Source of the DNA: Cordylochernes scorpioides | Taxonomy: Eukaryota; Arthropoda; Arachnida; Pseudoscorpiones; Chernetidae | Assembly: GCA_030710605.1 (NCBI GenBank) | Contig: CP092877.1 | Span: forward strand, 67,917,993-67,981,992 | Length of the DNA: 64,000 nt | Direction: 5' to 3' | In this document: in pieces, positions 34,023 to 45,580 of the stretch | How the letters are laid out: every line of letters starts with the position of its first letter | How positions within the stretch are numbered: position 1 is the stretch's first letter | Program-made: the position numbers and the translations under genes | Notes under the pieces: generated by a model | Told to the model about the DNA's origin: nothing | The model's input: only the letters and a program-made list of their open reading frames with translations | The model's database searches: none

Positions 34023-34149
34023 TACTAAAAAAATGATTGTCACAATTAGCAATACAAACATGGATTTTAAAAACAAAAGGACAAATAAAAAGGATGTCTT
34101 TTTTATTTTGCTAATGTTAAAACACTTCTTGCTCACATCTTCTTTATTA

Positions 34150-34455
34150 TTATCCCTAGTACATGTGGTCCAGGCCATGTACAGATGCCATTCTGTGGGA
34201 CAGAAATTGATCAGCTAAATGTACACCATATGTCTACACATGTGAAAAGCAGTTCGACTTTTACACTTACAAACTTTCCATAGCTCCATTTGGGTAATTT
34301 CACTTGCTGGTGGTGTTGGACTTTTGCATGAATCGGTGGCTATTGGAACATTTTTTTTTATTAGAAAAAAAAGTGTCCAATGCAGGATTTGATCCCGGGT
34401 TGTAGCAGTTGAAAACCAACAGTTTCGACCACCCTTCCACAGACACCCTTGTCTG
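34150..34455 (-). mobile_element. SINE-A copy
   Basis: Reverse-oriented SINE-A with a decayed tRNA-like head (34375-34455). Collinear with 42510-42800. Confidence 0.65.
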
Positions 34456-34553
34456 TCATGTGGTGTGGATAGACAACTAACAGTAGCTCTTTTTGGAGGC
34501 TTATGGACTAAAGTTCAGTCTCCATGACCTGGTATAACTATACAATGGGATAA

Positions 34554-34790
34554 AACAAGGTAATAAGACCAAATCCTTGTTACCATCTTCAGACAAAACT
34601 ACTGAATGAGAAATTTTACCACAGCATGGTTTAGTTACTGTTATCAAGTGTGTAAACAATGCTGTGGTAAAATTTCTCATTCAGTACTTTTGTCTGAAGA
34701 TGGTAACAACGCTGTTACCCAATCCAATCCAATCTTTGGATTTGGTCTTATTACCTTGTTTTATAATCTATAATCCAAATTGTGCTTTAT
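34554..34790. repeat. FB-A with an enlarged centre
   Basis: Left part CAAGGTAATAAGACC, then an extra inner palindrome (GAGAAATTTTACCACAGCAT and complement), then GTCTGAAGATGGTAAC and a right arm ending TGTGCTTTATC. The same inner palindrome is in the copy at 43314-43590. Confidence 0.7.
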
Positions 34791-34968
34791 CTATACAAAC
34801 AACAACAAGAAGCTTTATTAAAACCTTATACAGATTATATATAAAAGAAAATAAGCCTAATCCAAATAATTTAATAGTGTGTGATGTTTCGGTAACAGCA
34901 TTGTTACCATCATTCTTATGTCTGATGAAAATTTATTTTGTCTGATGATGGTAACAATGCTGTTACCC

Positions 34969-35068
34969 NNNNNNNNNNNNNNNNNNNNNNNNNNNNNNNN
35001 NNNNNNNNNNNNNNNNNNNNNNNNNNNNNNNNNNNNNNNNNNNNNNNNNNNNNNNNNNNNNNNNNNNN
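34969..35068. other. Assembly gap (100 N)
   Basis: Exactly 100 N. The left side ends inside an FB-A hairpin (GCTGTTACCC); the right side continues the contig broken at 22410. Confidence 0.95.
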
Positions 35069-35483
35069 ACTATACCAACCTCCTTTGTAACAGCAACTTA
35101 GTTTTGACTTGATAAGGCGCAATTTGGATTATAAAAACAAGGTAATAAGACCAAATCCAAATAAATAAATAGTGTGTGAAATTTCAGTAACAGCGTTATT
35201 ACTGAAATGTCACACACTATTTATTTATTTGGATTTGGTCTTATTGCCTTGTTTGGTTTTGACTTCTTAAGTACCAAGTGTTCAGTCTTAAATATTTTTA
35301 ACCATGGTTGAACATTTCATCAACTTGGATGTGGTCTTGTTACCTTATGTTTCTAATCTATAAGCCAAATTGTACCTTATCAACCTCTCTCTGTAGTACA
35401 GTAGAACCACCATGAGAGGACATTCCCGCTAGGGGACACCTCTCTACAAAGGACAGTTTTCATCGTCAAAATGACCCTTTTTA

Positions 35484-35690
35484 TTACAACAACAACAACA
35501 AAAAGCCTTTATTTAGGGTCACTGACCCTATACAGGATTCACCAGAGGTATGCATAAGAACAAAGCAGTGAGACAAAGGAAATAACGATATAGACAAGAA
35601 GAAAAAAAAACAAGAAAGAGAAAGAGGGGAGCAAGAAAAACAACACAAAAAGAGTAGCAGTAAGAAAATGAGGAGTGAGTGTCGCTTGGC
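35484..35690 (-). mobile_element. Retroposon 3' end with CAA tail
   Basis: Begins ACAACAACAACAACAAAAAG on this strand (tail of a minus-strand element) and carries the complement of CCTAAATAAAGGC. Flanked by ACCCTTTTTATTA and ACCATTTTTATTA, a probable target duplication. It lies inside the pogo-like MITE, which is uninterrupted in the other haplotype (29967). A plus-strand relative is at 38262-38442. Confidence 0.7.
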
Positions 35691-36531
35691 TACCATTTTT
35701 ATTATTTAGCAGCTCTCCGGTAAGAGGATACCTCTTGCTAAAGGACACTTTGACTCTACAACTAGGTGTTGTCTTTTTCAGAGTTTGTTATACTGTATAG
35801 GGTTCAGATGTAATCAAGGCAGTAGTTAGTAAGCCAAAACTTTGCATCTCTCAGCCAACTAAACCTCCTCTTAGTACAGCTGCCTCACTGACAGAACTTA
35901 AACAATCTGTGGTATAACTACAAATATACAGTCGTAAATCTTACTATAACAGTTTCATTTGGAGCTGCAACTTGATTATAACATCACAATTCCAAGACTT
36001 AATTGTTTAACTGTAGTTATAGCCACAACATAAAAACTTGGTACCAAGTGATGCTGTTATAGAGCAATTGACTGTAGTTCACCTATTTGTTTGTGACAAT
36101 GGTTATAACATCACTTTTTTTTTAAATATACAAAGACAATTATTTTAATCATAGTTATAACAATACAAAATCTATCCTTAGTACCAGGCGTTATTGTTAT
36201 AGCAACAATTAACTATAGTTCACTTATTTGTTTCTCTGACAAATGGTTATAACATCACAATTCCAAGACTCAATTGTTTTAACCATAGTTATAAACAACA
36301 ACATAAAATCTTGCTACCAATTGTAGTTTCCTTGTTTATTTCTGAGATGAAAGCTGGTCTATAAGTAGAAAGCCTCACCTCTTGAACCAGGAATCTTCTG
36401 AATCATAGTCCAACATGTTATCCATTCCACTATGCCACCTATTTTCAACCACCATGACCAGGTGATCAAATCCTGCAACGGAAATGTTTCTGAAGAAAAA
36501 AAATCCTGTTTTAAATTGCTTATATAAAGTA

Positions 36532-37162
36532 CTAGACGAATGACCCGGGCAACGCCCGGGTTTACACGATTAAATGTATTATTCAAACACATAAAACATA
36601 GCAAATATAGCAAGAGCAGTTATTTTAAACGGCGAATTAGATCAGTTATAGCAAAAAATGAAATTATATATGTAAATATGTGAAATAGTTATAAATTAGA
36701 AAACCTGTAAATATAGTTAAGGGACTTGCATTGTAATTAAGAAAAAGCTTCTCATCTAGAACGCTCAGGCGACCTGCCGGCGGCGCGCGCGCCCGTTGGC
36801 TGCCGGCGAGCACGTGACTTCCCTGTGCGCGCGCATGGCGGGCGGTCGCGTGGAACAGCCCTCGCCGACAGCCATGCGCACGCACAGGGAAGTCACGTGC
36901 TCGCCGGCAGCCAACGGGCGCGCGCCGCCGGCAGGTCACCTGAGCGTTCTAGAGGGCGCTGCTCGTGAGCTAAGTAGAATAATTTGAATATATAGTTTTA
37001 ATAATTGATTTATATATTTTTTTAAATAGCCTATCGTCATCCCCGTTATTTTTTACCTATGTATGGAAATTTTGGTTTGAATTAGTGAACTACTGCGAAT
37101 TTGTATACCGGACATACAAACCAACAAACAAACATACAAACATTCATTTTTATATATATAGA
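36532..37162 (-). mobile_element. Non-autonomous Helitron with GC-rich palindrome
   Basis: Minus-strand element: 5' TCTATATATATAAAAATGAA at 37162, 3' hairpin and CTAG at 36535-36532, flanked by A and T as expected. Contains the palindrome at 36755-36960. The matching site in the other haplotype (about 31785) is empty. Confidence 0.85.
36755..36960. repeat. GC-rich inverted repeat inside Helitron
   Basis: Two arms of about 80 bp (from AGAACGCTCAGG to CGCGCATGG, and the complement ending TGAGCGTTCT) around about 30 bp. They are far richer in G+C than the AT-rich surroundings and contain many CpG. Confidence 0.85.
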
Positions 37163-37172
37163 TATTGTCGCT

Positions 37173-37278
37173 ACAAGAAAATAAGACCAAAAAAACTGAA
37201 AACATCACACACTATTATTTAGATTTGATCTTATTTTCTTGAAGTTATAATTTATAATCCAAATTGTGCCTTATCAGT
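37173..37278. repeat. FB-A palindrome, small
   Basis: CAAGAAAATAAGACC and TTGATCTTATTTTCTTG arms with a much reduced centre. Absent from the other haplotype at this point. Confidence 0.65.
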
Positions 37279-37488
37279 ATATTGTCACATAGAAAAATGG
37301 TGGAAGACGAAGTAAGGGTGATAAAACAATTTATTTTTATCATAACTATTAACAACTTATTTACATGAGTTAACAGAAAGGCAACGAGAGAAAGCTGCTT
37401 ATTAACACAATATGTAAATTGCAAGCCTGTTGTTTAATTTTAAGAACTCTTGAGACATAGCTCCTTCTCTATGGAAGCTGTGACTCAC

Positions 37489-37735
37489 AACTTCAAATTT
37501 TGTTGCTACCACAATATATTTTGGTCAAGGTTTCCCTTAGTGTCTTGAAAGTGGTCCGTAGTAGCTTTACATCCTTTCAAGAGAGACTTTATAGAGACGT
37601 CATCTTCTTGGAGGGAAGTCTTGAATTTGACATGGCGATGGAATCCTGAAGTCAGTCATTGAAAATGTAGGCCACAGCACTCAAGGTCTGCTCAGCAATC
37701 TTCAATTTGACTTCCCAAATCTACCCAGCATATCC
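37489..37735 (-). other. Conserved open segment, possible terminal exon (allele 1)
   Basis: Counterpart of 32229-32490. Here the first frame reads KLKIAEQTLSAVAYIFND before its stop, with two extra codons (TL) relative to the other allele. A minus-strand AATAAA near 37330 could end the transcript. Function unknown. Confidence 0.3.
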
Positions 37736-38261
37736 ACCAAAATGTCATGTGGAAAAAAGAGAGAAGACAATCCAAGAAAAATAAGGCAATTTTTTTTTTG
37801 ATCATAACAATTATCAACTTATTTACATATGAAAGAATGTTGAATAATTTTAAAATACACTCATGGACAAAACTTAAGGAAGTGGAAAGTCTTTGATGCC
37901 ACTGGTTGTCTATTTTTTTTTTTTTGTTATATGCAATGAGGTTCAATTCCGATTATATTTCAGGAATCTCTCTCACAAGGTACCAAAATTTAAATAAGTA
38001 CATTATAGGGTGACAGTAATAATTCTGGTTACCTTGTGAATGGTATAAAATGCACTCATGGTCAAAACTTGAGTCTTTGATGTCTCCAGTCGCTTATTAT
38101 TTTTTTTTTAAGAAGACAGAGGCAATTTTTTTCATGCTTGATTATATAGTGTGGCTTCAATAAAGGTCACTGTAATATCTTTCAGAGTTATTGGTCTGAA
38201 TCCAGATATACATGGTAAAAGGTGCAACTTCCTTAAGTTTTGTCCATGAGTATTCTTATAT

Positions 38262-38442
38262 TCACTGCTACTCTTTTTGTGTTGTTTTTCTTGCTTCCCT
38301 CTTTCTTGTTTTTTTTTTCTTTTTCTTCTGTCTATATTGTTATTTCCTTTGTCTCACTGCTTTGTTCTTATGCATACCTCTGGTGAATCCTGTATAGGGT
38401 CAGTCACCCTAAATAAAGGCTTTTTGTTGTTTGTTTTGTTGT
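38262..38442 (+). mobile_element. Retroposon 3' end with GTT-rich tail
   Basis: Flanked by an exact 16-bp duplication TATTCTTATATTCACT. Contains AATAAAGGCTTTTTGTTG. Absent from the other haplotype near 33000. Confidence 0.75.
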
Positions 38443-38574
38443 TGTATTCTTATATTCACTAATCACCTTAGTTGCTGCTGTATTATCAGAATGGATGAAG
38501 GAGAGAGAAATGCATTTCAACATTTTTAAAACATGAGATTTCAAACCTCTTGATTTGAGAACCATATTTAGGTA

Positions 38575-38750
38575 CAGTTAAACCTGTCTATAGCGCCCCT
38601 CTTGGGACTCACCAAAATAGGGTGCTATAGAGAGGGGGTGCAATAGACAGGTCACTTTTAATGTAAAATGTGTACATTTTAATGTTTAAAATTGGGCGCT
38701 ATAGAGAGGAAGGCGCTATTTAGAGGGGGCGCTATAGACAGGTTTAACTG
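38575..38750. mobile_element. TA-flanked MITE, CAGTTAAACCTG family
   Basis: Inverted ends CAGTTAAACCTGTCTATAGC and its complement, flanked by TA. The other haplotype (about 33124) has a single TA at this site. Its end resembles the Helitron minisatellite unit. Confidence 0.8.
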
Positions 38751-38812
38751 TATCTAACATTAGCAAAATAAACACTCCTTTCTTAATTGTACTTTTGCTT
38801 TTATAAAGTATA

Positions 38813-39397
38813 CTAGACGAATGGCCCGGGCAACGCCCGGGGTTTACCCGAGTGCGAATATATTCTAAAAACGTTGACTTGGGTGGTCGCTATTAACAGG
38901 GTGGTCTGTATAGACAGGTGGATGTATCACACAGCTGATAACAGGGTTGTCTAGAGTGGTCGCTATAGACAGGGTGGTCTGTATAGACAGGTTTATGAGA
39001 GAGGCACAAACTTACAGGTTGTTGACGCCGCAATTCCCAGAGAGAGTGTTTTTTGTTGCATCATGCTGTGACTCACACGACGACCCAAGGTCAACAGGGG
39101 TGGAGCAGCCAGCTTAAGCCTATCACCGTCTGGCGGCGCTGCTTGCGAGTTATATCTACAATTCTGCAAATAACTCTAAGGATATTCAAGATATTCAAGA
39201 AATTATTTTTCGAAAACCTTTCCGGGGATATACCTAATAATATCCCAGAATTTCATGGCGATTGGATGTATGGTTTTTGAATAACAGGGTTGTCTAGAGG
39301 GGGCAGGGAGGACACGTGTTCCCTTGCAGCCAATGAGCGCGCATTCTATCCGTGAGCTTCAGACAAACAGACAGAATAAGACAAATATATAAGTAGA
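38813..39397 (-). mobile_element. Helitron with few minisatellite units
   Basis: Minus-strand relative of 17572-18786: CTAG and CCCGGGCAACGCCCGGGG at the left, TCTACTTATATAT at the right, A and T flanks correct. It holds two or three units of the same minisatellite and a unique middle part (39000-39280). Confidence 0.8.
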
Positions 39398-39865
39398 TTA
39401 TAAAAACAAAAAGACAAATAAGAGAAAGGGTTGTCCTTTTTTTTTTAATTTTGCTAATGTTAAAACACTTCTTGCTTAGATATTCTTCTTTATTATCCCT
39501 AGTACACGTGGTACAGGACATGATAATCATGGTGGAGGGTAGTAGTAAGCTTTTTACTGTAAGTGCACCACATGTGGAAAGCAGATGTGAAAAATATTTA
39601 CATACTTTAGTAGATAAAATATATATAACTGTACATACATGACTACTTGAAATTGTATCCATTATTCCTGTAGAAGGGCAGCTTGCGCCCGAAAGCTCGA
39701 ATTGATTTTTCAAATAAAGAAACTTATCCTTTTTGAATCTATTCGTTATTATACTTTAGTAGAAGAATTATATATCTTAAGCATTGTTACCGAAACATCG
39801 CACACTATTTATTTGGTTCATTGTGTTGGTGTATTGATGAGAAAGATTTAAATTGAATTGGAATA

Positions 39866-40044
39866 CAGTAGAACCTCCCTTTAGCGAACACCCCTGCTAG
39901 AGGACAACTCTCCACAAAGGTCAGTTTTCATTTGAAAAATTAAAATTTTTACAATTTTGCAACTCTCCGGTAAAAGAACAAATCTTCCTAAAAGACACTG
40001 GCTCTATAAAATTAGGTGTTGTCCTTTATAGAGAGGTTCTACTG
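39866..40044. mobile_element. Pogo/Tigger-like MITE
   Basis: TA-flanked, ends CAGTAGAACCTCCC and GAGAGGTTCTACTG. Confidence 0.7.
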
Positions 40045-40067
40045 TATATCAGAATAAAATTTGGGGG

Positions 40068-40375
40068 GGTTCGGTGGAAGGCTGGTTAAACCGTTTGGTT
40101 TTCAACCGCTACGACCCGGGTTCGATTCCCGCATTGGACACTTTTTTCTGTTTAAAAAAAAAAATGCTCCAATGGCCCCCGATTCTTGCAAAAGTCCAAC
40201 CCCACCAGCGAGTGCAAGTAACCAAATGGGGCTCTGGCACATTTGTAAGTGCAAAGTCGAACTGTTTTCACATGTGTAGACATGTGGTGCGCTTACAGTA
40301 AAAGCAGTCGCTAACTACCCACCATGATTATCATGGCCTGTACCAGGTGTACTAGGGATAAGCAAAAAAAAAAAT
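40068..40375 (+). mobile_element. SINE-A, well preserved
   Basis: Head with A-box-like GGCTGGTTAAACCG and B box GGGTTCGATTCCC, a body with AAAGTCCAACCCCACC, a 3' end CTAGGGATAAGC and an A run. About 305 bp. AAAATTTGG occurs on both flanks. Not a tRNA gene, because no acceptor stem closes after the B box. Confidence 0.8.
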
Positions 40376-40487
40376 TTGGCAGTTTTCTATCAAAGTACAA
40401 CATTGATATTGTAAAACATTTTTACAACTTCTAATATCAAATTTATCTTTTTTAAACAATATAATGATACGTAGTGATTATTTTATG

Positions 40488-40680
40488 CAAGTTAATAACA
40501 CCATTTCCAAATAAATAAATAGTGTGTGACATTTCCATAACAGCATTGTTTCAGTACTTTTGTCTGATGGTAACAACACTTTTACCGAAATGTCGCACAC
40601 TATTTATTTACTTGAATTTGGTGTTATTAAGTTATGTTTCTAATCTATAATTCAAAAATTGTAGCTCATCGATTATTTTG
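40488..40680. repeat. FB-A element
   Basis: TAATAACACCATTTCC left arm, a broken centre, GTCTGATGGTAAC, and a right arm GTGTTATTAAG. Confidence 0.6.
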
Positions 40681-40780
40681 TTATTTAATCCTTAAATATA
40701 TATGTATAGTAAAAGAGAAAGTTTTTATATGGTTATTAAACATGTAAAAATTAATCCTTGCCAAAAAAAAAACAAAAATA

Positions 40781-40955
40781 CAGAACCTCCCTGTAAAGTA
40801 CAACACCTAATTGCAGAGCCAAAATGTCCTTTAGGGAGAGGTGTTCTCTAACCGGAGAGTTTCAAAAAAGTAAAAACAATAATTTTGCAAATGAAAACTG
40901 TCCTTTATATAGAGGTGTCCTTTAGCGTGAGTGTCCTCTCATGGAGGCTCTAATG
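40781..40955. mobile_element. Pogo/Tigger-like MITE, degraded
   Basis: Family match throughout (CCTCCCTGTAAAG, GAGTGTCCTCTCATGGAG) with eroded ends. Confidence 0.55.
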
Positions 40956-41009
40956 TACTAAAAAAAAAAGATATGAGGCTGGCTGGCCGGCATTCATATT
41001 TCTTCAAAT

Positions 41010-41757
41010 AAAAGACACTTCGGCCAGTAAATCTTTTTAACACAAAGCAATAACGCGCCATCTATACATATAAAATAAAAGGATTTTAAAGCGCGAATGT
41101 TTCTTTTATACATAATACAAACTTCTACTGTCCTTACTGCGATGAAAAAATATATTGGGAGGGCTTGGTTCATCAGTGGTGAACCCTTCCAGCGGTTTCG
41201 CCAATTTAATCCACCAGACCGCTTCTCAGAGCTCTAATGCTGTATTGGATCATTCTGCTTTTATATGCTACACTGAAGGATGGAATCTTTGAAATGGTTT
41301 TCAAGTAAACTATGGACATAAGCTTATAGGACAGTAGAATTACATTCAAATATTTGCTTCGAGCAATGCTCTTCAGCAAACTATAAAGACAAGGCCAGTT
41401 AGGAATAAATTAACACAAAGCAATAACGCGCCATCTATACATATAAAATAAAAGGATTTAAAAGCGCGAATGTTTCTTTTATACATAAAACGAACTTCTA
41501 CTGTCCTTACTGCGATGAAAAAATTTTTTCATCGCAGTAAGGACAGTAGAAGTTCATTTTATGTATAAAAGAAACATTCGTGCTTTTAAATCCTTTTTTT
41601 TTTATAAGTAAATCTTTTTATTGTCTCGATGTTTCGACAAAAATCTTTTGTCCTCGTCAGGAGCGAACAAAAATTAAAACATGACAAAAGATTTTTGTTG
41701 AAACATCGAGACAATAAAAAGATTTACTGGCCGAAGTGTCTTTTATTTGAAGAAATA
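41010..41757. repeat. Nested foldback cluster (FB-B)
   Basis: Outer inverted arms TCTTCAAATAAAAGACACTT (41010) and complement (ending 41757). Inside are a direct repeat of about 130 bp (CAATAACGCGCCATCTATAC at about 41048 and 41413), a long palindrome 41413-41596 centred on TGAAAAAATTTTTTCA, and a second hairpin 41609-41724 with ATGTTTCGACAAAAATC arms. No coding capacity recognised. Confidence 0.75.
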
Positions 41758-41803
41758 AAAAAAAAAGATTATCAAAATTTTGAGAGAAATCATTTGTCTA
41801 GAT

Positions 41804-41994
41804 CAGGGATTGGCAACCTGTGGCTCACAATCCACATGCAGTTCTTTGGATGTGAAGCTGTGAGTAGTATTCACATAAATGCGAGTACTATTTATTGTTC
41901 ACCAAAAAAAAAATGTGGCTCTTTAAAAACTTTGAAATTTTGTAAATATCAATTTTTTTAACTCTTCTGACTCAAAAGGTTGTGTCGATCCCTG
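41804..41994. mobile_element. hAT MITE
   Basis: 191 bp. Ends CAGGGATTGGCAACC and GGTTGTGTCGATCCCTG, flanked by the exact 8-bp duplication GTCTAGAT (41796-41803, 41995-42002). Its ends differ from those of the hAT at 11618, so another transposase must have moved it. Confidence 0.85.
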
Positions 41995-42509
41995 GTCTAG
42001 ATAGCATTTTTATTTTATTAAAGTTTAAGATATCACAGATTGAATAATAGAACCATAGGGCACCTCTCCCGTCAAAATAAATGCCAAAACGTGATGCCAT
42101 CTATATAGCGTCTACGGGAGAGGCGCCCTATGCTTCTATGAATCAATTTCCTCCTGGCAAATTTTCCATATAGATTGAATAATGTGAAAGAAAAGCTATT
42201 TTACAAATGTGAAAAAAAAAGTGGTAAATTAATAACTAGTGTTGTCACAATTAGCAATACAAACATGCATTATAAAAACAAAAGGACAAATAAGAAAGGA
42301 TGTCTTTGTTTTATTTTGCTAATGTTAAAACACTTCTTGCTCACATCTTTATTATTATCCCTAGTACATGTGGTTCAGGCCATGTACAGATGCCATTGTG
42401 GGACAGACTTCCATACCTGCTGAATTTGATCAGCCAAATCTCAGCAATAGCAGTCAATTTGGTACTATGTGTATTCATCATCATGTGGACAAAGTCTGAC
42501 TGTCATGTT

Positions 42510-42800
42510 ATTATTATCCCTAGTACATTGGTTACAGGTCATGATAATCATGGTGGGTAGAAGTTAGCGATTGCTTTTATTGTAAGTGCACCACATGTCT
42601 ACACATGTGAAAAGCAGTTTGAATTTTACACTTACAAACTTTCCATAGCTCCGTTTGGTTACTTGCACTTGTTGGTGGGGTTGGACTTTTGCATGAATCG
42701 ATGGCTATTGGAACATTTTTTTTTTTAGAAAAAAGTATCCAATACGGGATTCGATCCCGGTTGAAAACCAACGGTTTAGACCACCCTTCCACAGACCCCT
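42510..42800 (-). mobile_element. SINE-A copy
   Basis: Reverse-oriented, with CTAGTACATTGG and a tRNA-like head ending near 42800. A 50-bp remnant of another copy precedes it at 42355-42405. Confidence 0.65.
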
Positions 42801-43036
42801 TGTCTGTCATGTGGTGCCCCCTGGATAGTCAACCAACAACAGTGGTTCTTTTTACCCATCATGGAGGCTTATGGACTAAGGTTCAGTTTCCATGACCTTG
42901 TATAACTATACAATGGAATAATTAAAAAATCATCTTTATTGTAAAGAACACTCCTCACCTTCTCAATGCTTTGAAGAGGCTAGAGTAATTATAACAAACA
43001 ACAACAAAAAGCTTTATTAAAACCTTTTAGTCTTAT

Positions 43037-43248
43037 ATGGATTATAGATACAAGAAAATAAGACCTGATCCAAATAATTTAATAATATGTGACGTTTCGG
43101 TAACAACATTGTTACCATCATTCTTTTGTCTGATGAAAAATTTTTTGTCTGATGATGGTAACAATGCTGTTACCGAAACATCACACCCTATTAATTTATT
43201 TGGATTTGGTCTTATTTTCTTGTATCTATAATCCTAATTGTGCTTTAT
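43037..43248. repeat. FB-A element, second arm type
   Basis: Arms ACAAGAAAATAAGACCTGAT and complement; centre with GTCTGATGATGGTAAC and GTTACCGAAACATC. The other haplotype contig ends within the matching element at 34968. Confidence 0.8.
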
Positions 43249-43313
43249 CATCTTATACAGATTCTTAAGAGTATAGAAATGTAGGGTACATGCAGGAATA
43301 CCAGTAATAATAC

Positions 43314-43590
43314 CAAACACAAGGTAATAAGACCAAATCCAAATAATTTAATAGTGTGTGACGTTTCAGTAACAGCGTTGTTACCTTCTTCAGGCAAAAG
43401 TACTGAATGAGAAATTTTACCACAGCATGGTTTAGTTACTGTTATCAAGTGTAAACAATGCTGTGGTAAAATTTCTCATTCAGTACTTTTGTCTGAAGAT
43501 GGTAACAACGCTGTTACCGAAACGTCACACACTATTTATTTGGTCTTATTACCTTGTGTTTATAATCTATAATCCAAATTGTGCATTATC
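43314..43590. repeat. FB-A element, complete
   Basis: Both arms, an inner palindrome (ACTGAATGAGAAATTTTACC and complement) and a complete right-half core: CTGAAGA at 43493, hairpin GGTAACAACGCTGTTACC, GAAACGTC ending 43526. Confidence 0.85.
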
Positions 43591-44054
43591 AGTAATAATA
43601 CCAGTAATAAGCACAATGTTATCTTTATTATTTTTAAAGCACATAAGAGAAGCTAGCAAATATTACCATTAAAACAAACCACTTTGACTCATACCCTGAC
43701 ATCTGTGTTCTTTTGACCTACTTTGTAATTTGGAAGGTCAATTCCACACCAACCTTAAACACCTACAAACTGATCTGTCACCCCATGTGTTGTCTTCAAA
43801 TTAAGATAACTACAAGGTAATAACACCAAATCAAAATATGTTCTATTTGGTATTATCTTGTATAGTTGTTTGTTTATCCCTAGTACCCATGGAGGGGAGA
43901 AATGCATTTTAAATAACAAAAAAGCAAGGATTCATAATCAAGATCTCAAGAATATGAAGACCTAAAGGCATCTGTCTTGATGCAATAACTATAATTGTTA
44001 ATGAACAAGTGTATATATAAACCCTATCCCCAAATTATTGTCAATATGATGGTT

Positions 44055-44365
44055 ACTTTTTTTTTTGCTTATCCCTAGTACACATGGTACAGGCCATGAT
44101 AATCATGGTAGGTAGAGGTAGGAGAATGCTTTTACTGTAAGTGCACTAAATGTCTACACATGTGAAAAGCAGTTCGACTTTTCATTTACAAATGTGCCCA
44201 GTTTGGTTACTTGCAATCGCTGGTGGGGTTGGATTTTTGCAAGAATCAGGAGCCATTGGAGCATTTTTTTTAATCAGAAAAAAGTGCCCAAAGCAGGAAT
44301 GGAACCCGGGTCGTAGCGGTTGAAAACCAATGGTTTAGACCATCCTTCCACCAACCCCCTGTATA
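44055..44365 (-). mobile_element. SINE-A copy
   Basis: Reverse-oriented SINE-A. Its right part is repeated after the third gap (45896-46025). Confidence 0.7.
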
Positions 44366-44369
44366 GTTC

Positions 44370-45580
44370 TAATCTATGATAAAGCACAATTTGGATTATA
44401 GATTATAATAAATGAAAATAAGACCTAATCTAAATAATTTATTAGTGTGTAATATTTCGGCAACAACATCATCAGACAAAAGAATAAAATCAATTAAAAT
44501 TGATGAGGCACAATTTGGATTGTAGATTATAAACACAAGGTAATAAGACCAAATCCAAATAAATAAATAGTGTGTGACGTTTCGGTAACAGCGTAACAGG
44601 TCATTCAGTACTTTTGTCTGAAGATGGTAACAACGCTGTTACCGAAACGTCACATACTAATAAATTATTTGGATTAGGTCTTATTTTCTTTTATTAGTTC
44701 TAATCTATATAATAATCCAAATTGTGCTTTTTCATTAAAATAATTATACAAAAGTCACAGATGCCTTAAAGGAAACAAAGAAACACAAGTTATGACCAAA
44801 TCCAAATAAATAAATAGTGTGTGACATTTTGGTAACAATTGGTTACCGAAACATCACACACTATTTATTTATTTGGATTTGGTCTTATTACCTTCTGTTT
44901 ATATTCTATAATCTAAATTGGGCCTTAAAGGAAACAAGGAAGGTACTATCACCAGCTTACGAAGTTTGAATGAGGCAGTGTAATAAGGCTATGAGAAGAT
45001 GATAAGGCACAATTTAGATTATAAGCACAAGGTAATTATACCAAATAAATAAATAGTGTGTGATGTTTCGGTAACAATGCTGTTACCAAAATATCACACT
45101 ATTTATTTATTTGGTCTAATTACCTTGTGTTTATACCAAAACTTTGTATTTCATCAGTGTTGATAAATATGTGATCGCAATCATTCACCAAAGTCATGCA
45201 GGAAGGTTAAAATGGCATGAGAGAACACATGATTAGAGAGAGGAAAAAATTAAGAAATCAATCATATTATATTATAGATAGATTTACACTATTTTTCAAC
45301 TTTTTGTCATAGTACCAATTGTCCAATATTTAATGAGGGCTTTAGCCACATCTCTTAGTGAATCTTTGGATGTAGAGGTATGATAATCAATTAGTGCTGC
45401 CATCTTGGTCAATCATCATGGAACATCATTTCACTCTAACAAGAAAATAAGACCTAATCCAAATAAATTAATAGTGTGTGACCTTTCGGTAACAACGCTG
45501 TTACTGAAACGTCACACACTATTAATTTATTTGGATTAGGTCTTATTTTCTTGTAGCTATAATCCAAATTGTGCTTTTTC
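44370..45580. repeat. Cluster of FB-A elements
   Basis: At least four units: 44370-44740 (one inside another; core CTGAAGA 44618 to GTC 44651), 44778-44925, 45000-45140 and 45437-45575. The first and last have the TTATTTTCTT arm; the middle two have the TTATTACCTT arm. Confidence 0.75.

Larger units (their letters stand above)
22511..34968. other. Probable alternative haplotype contig placed in series
   Basis: Matches 17335-22410 and then 35069-about 43165 collinearly, with small substitutions and whole-element insertion differences. Its gene content (LRR exons, LINEs, Helitron) is the same as in the flanks. See the finding on false duplication. Confidence 0.8.

Noticed and set aside
34916-35122. 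Frames running through the N gaps, also at 45735-45976
   Set aside because: The N run carries no sequence; the flanking codons belong to FB-A and SINE-A.
36664-36987. Arg/Ala-rich frames on both strands
   Set aside because: They arise from the GC-rich Helitron palindrome; symmetrical on both strands and without homology.
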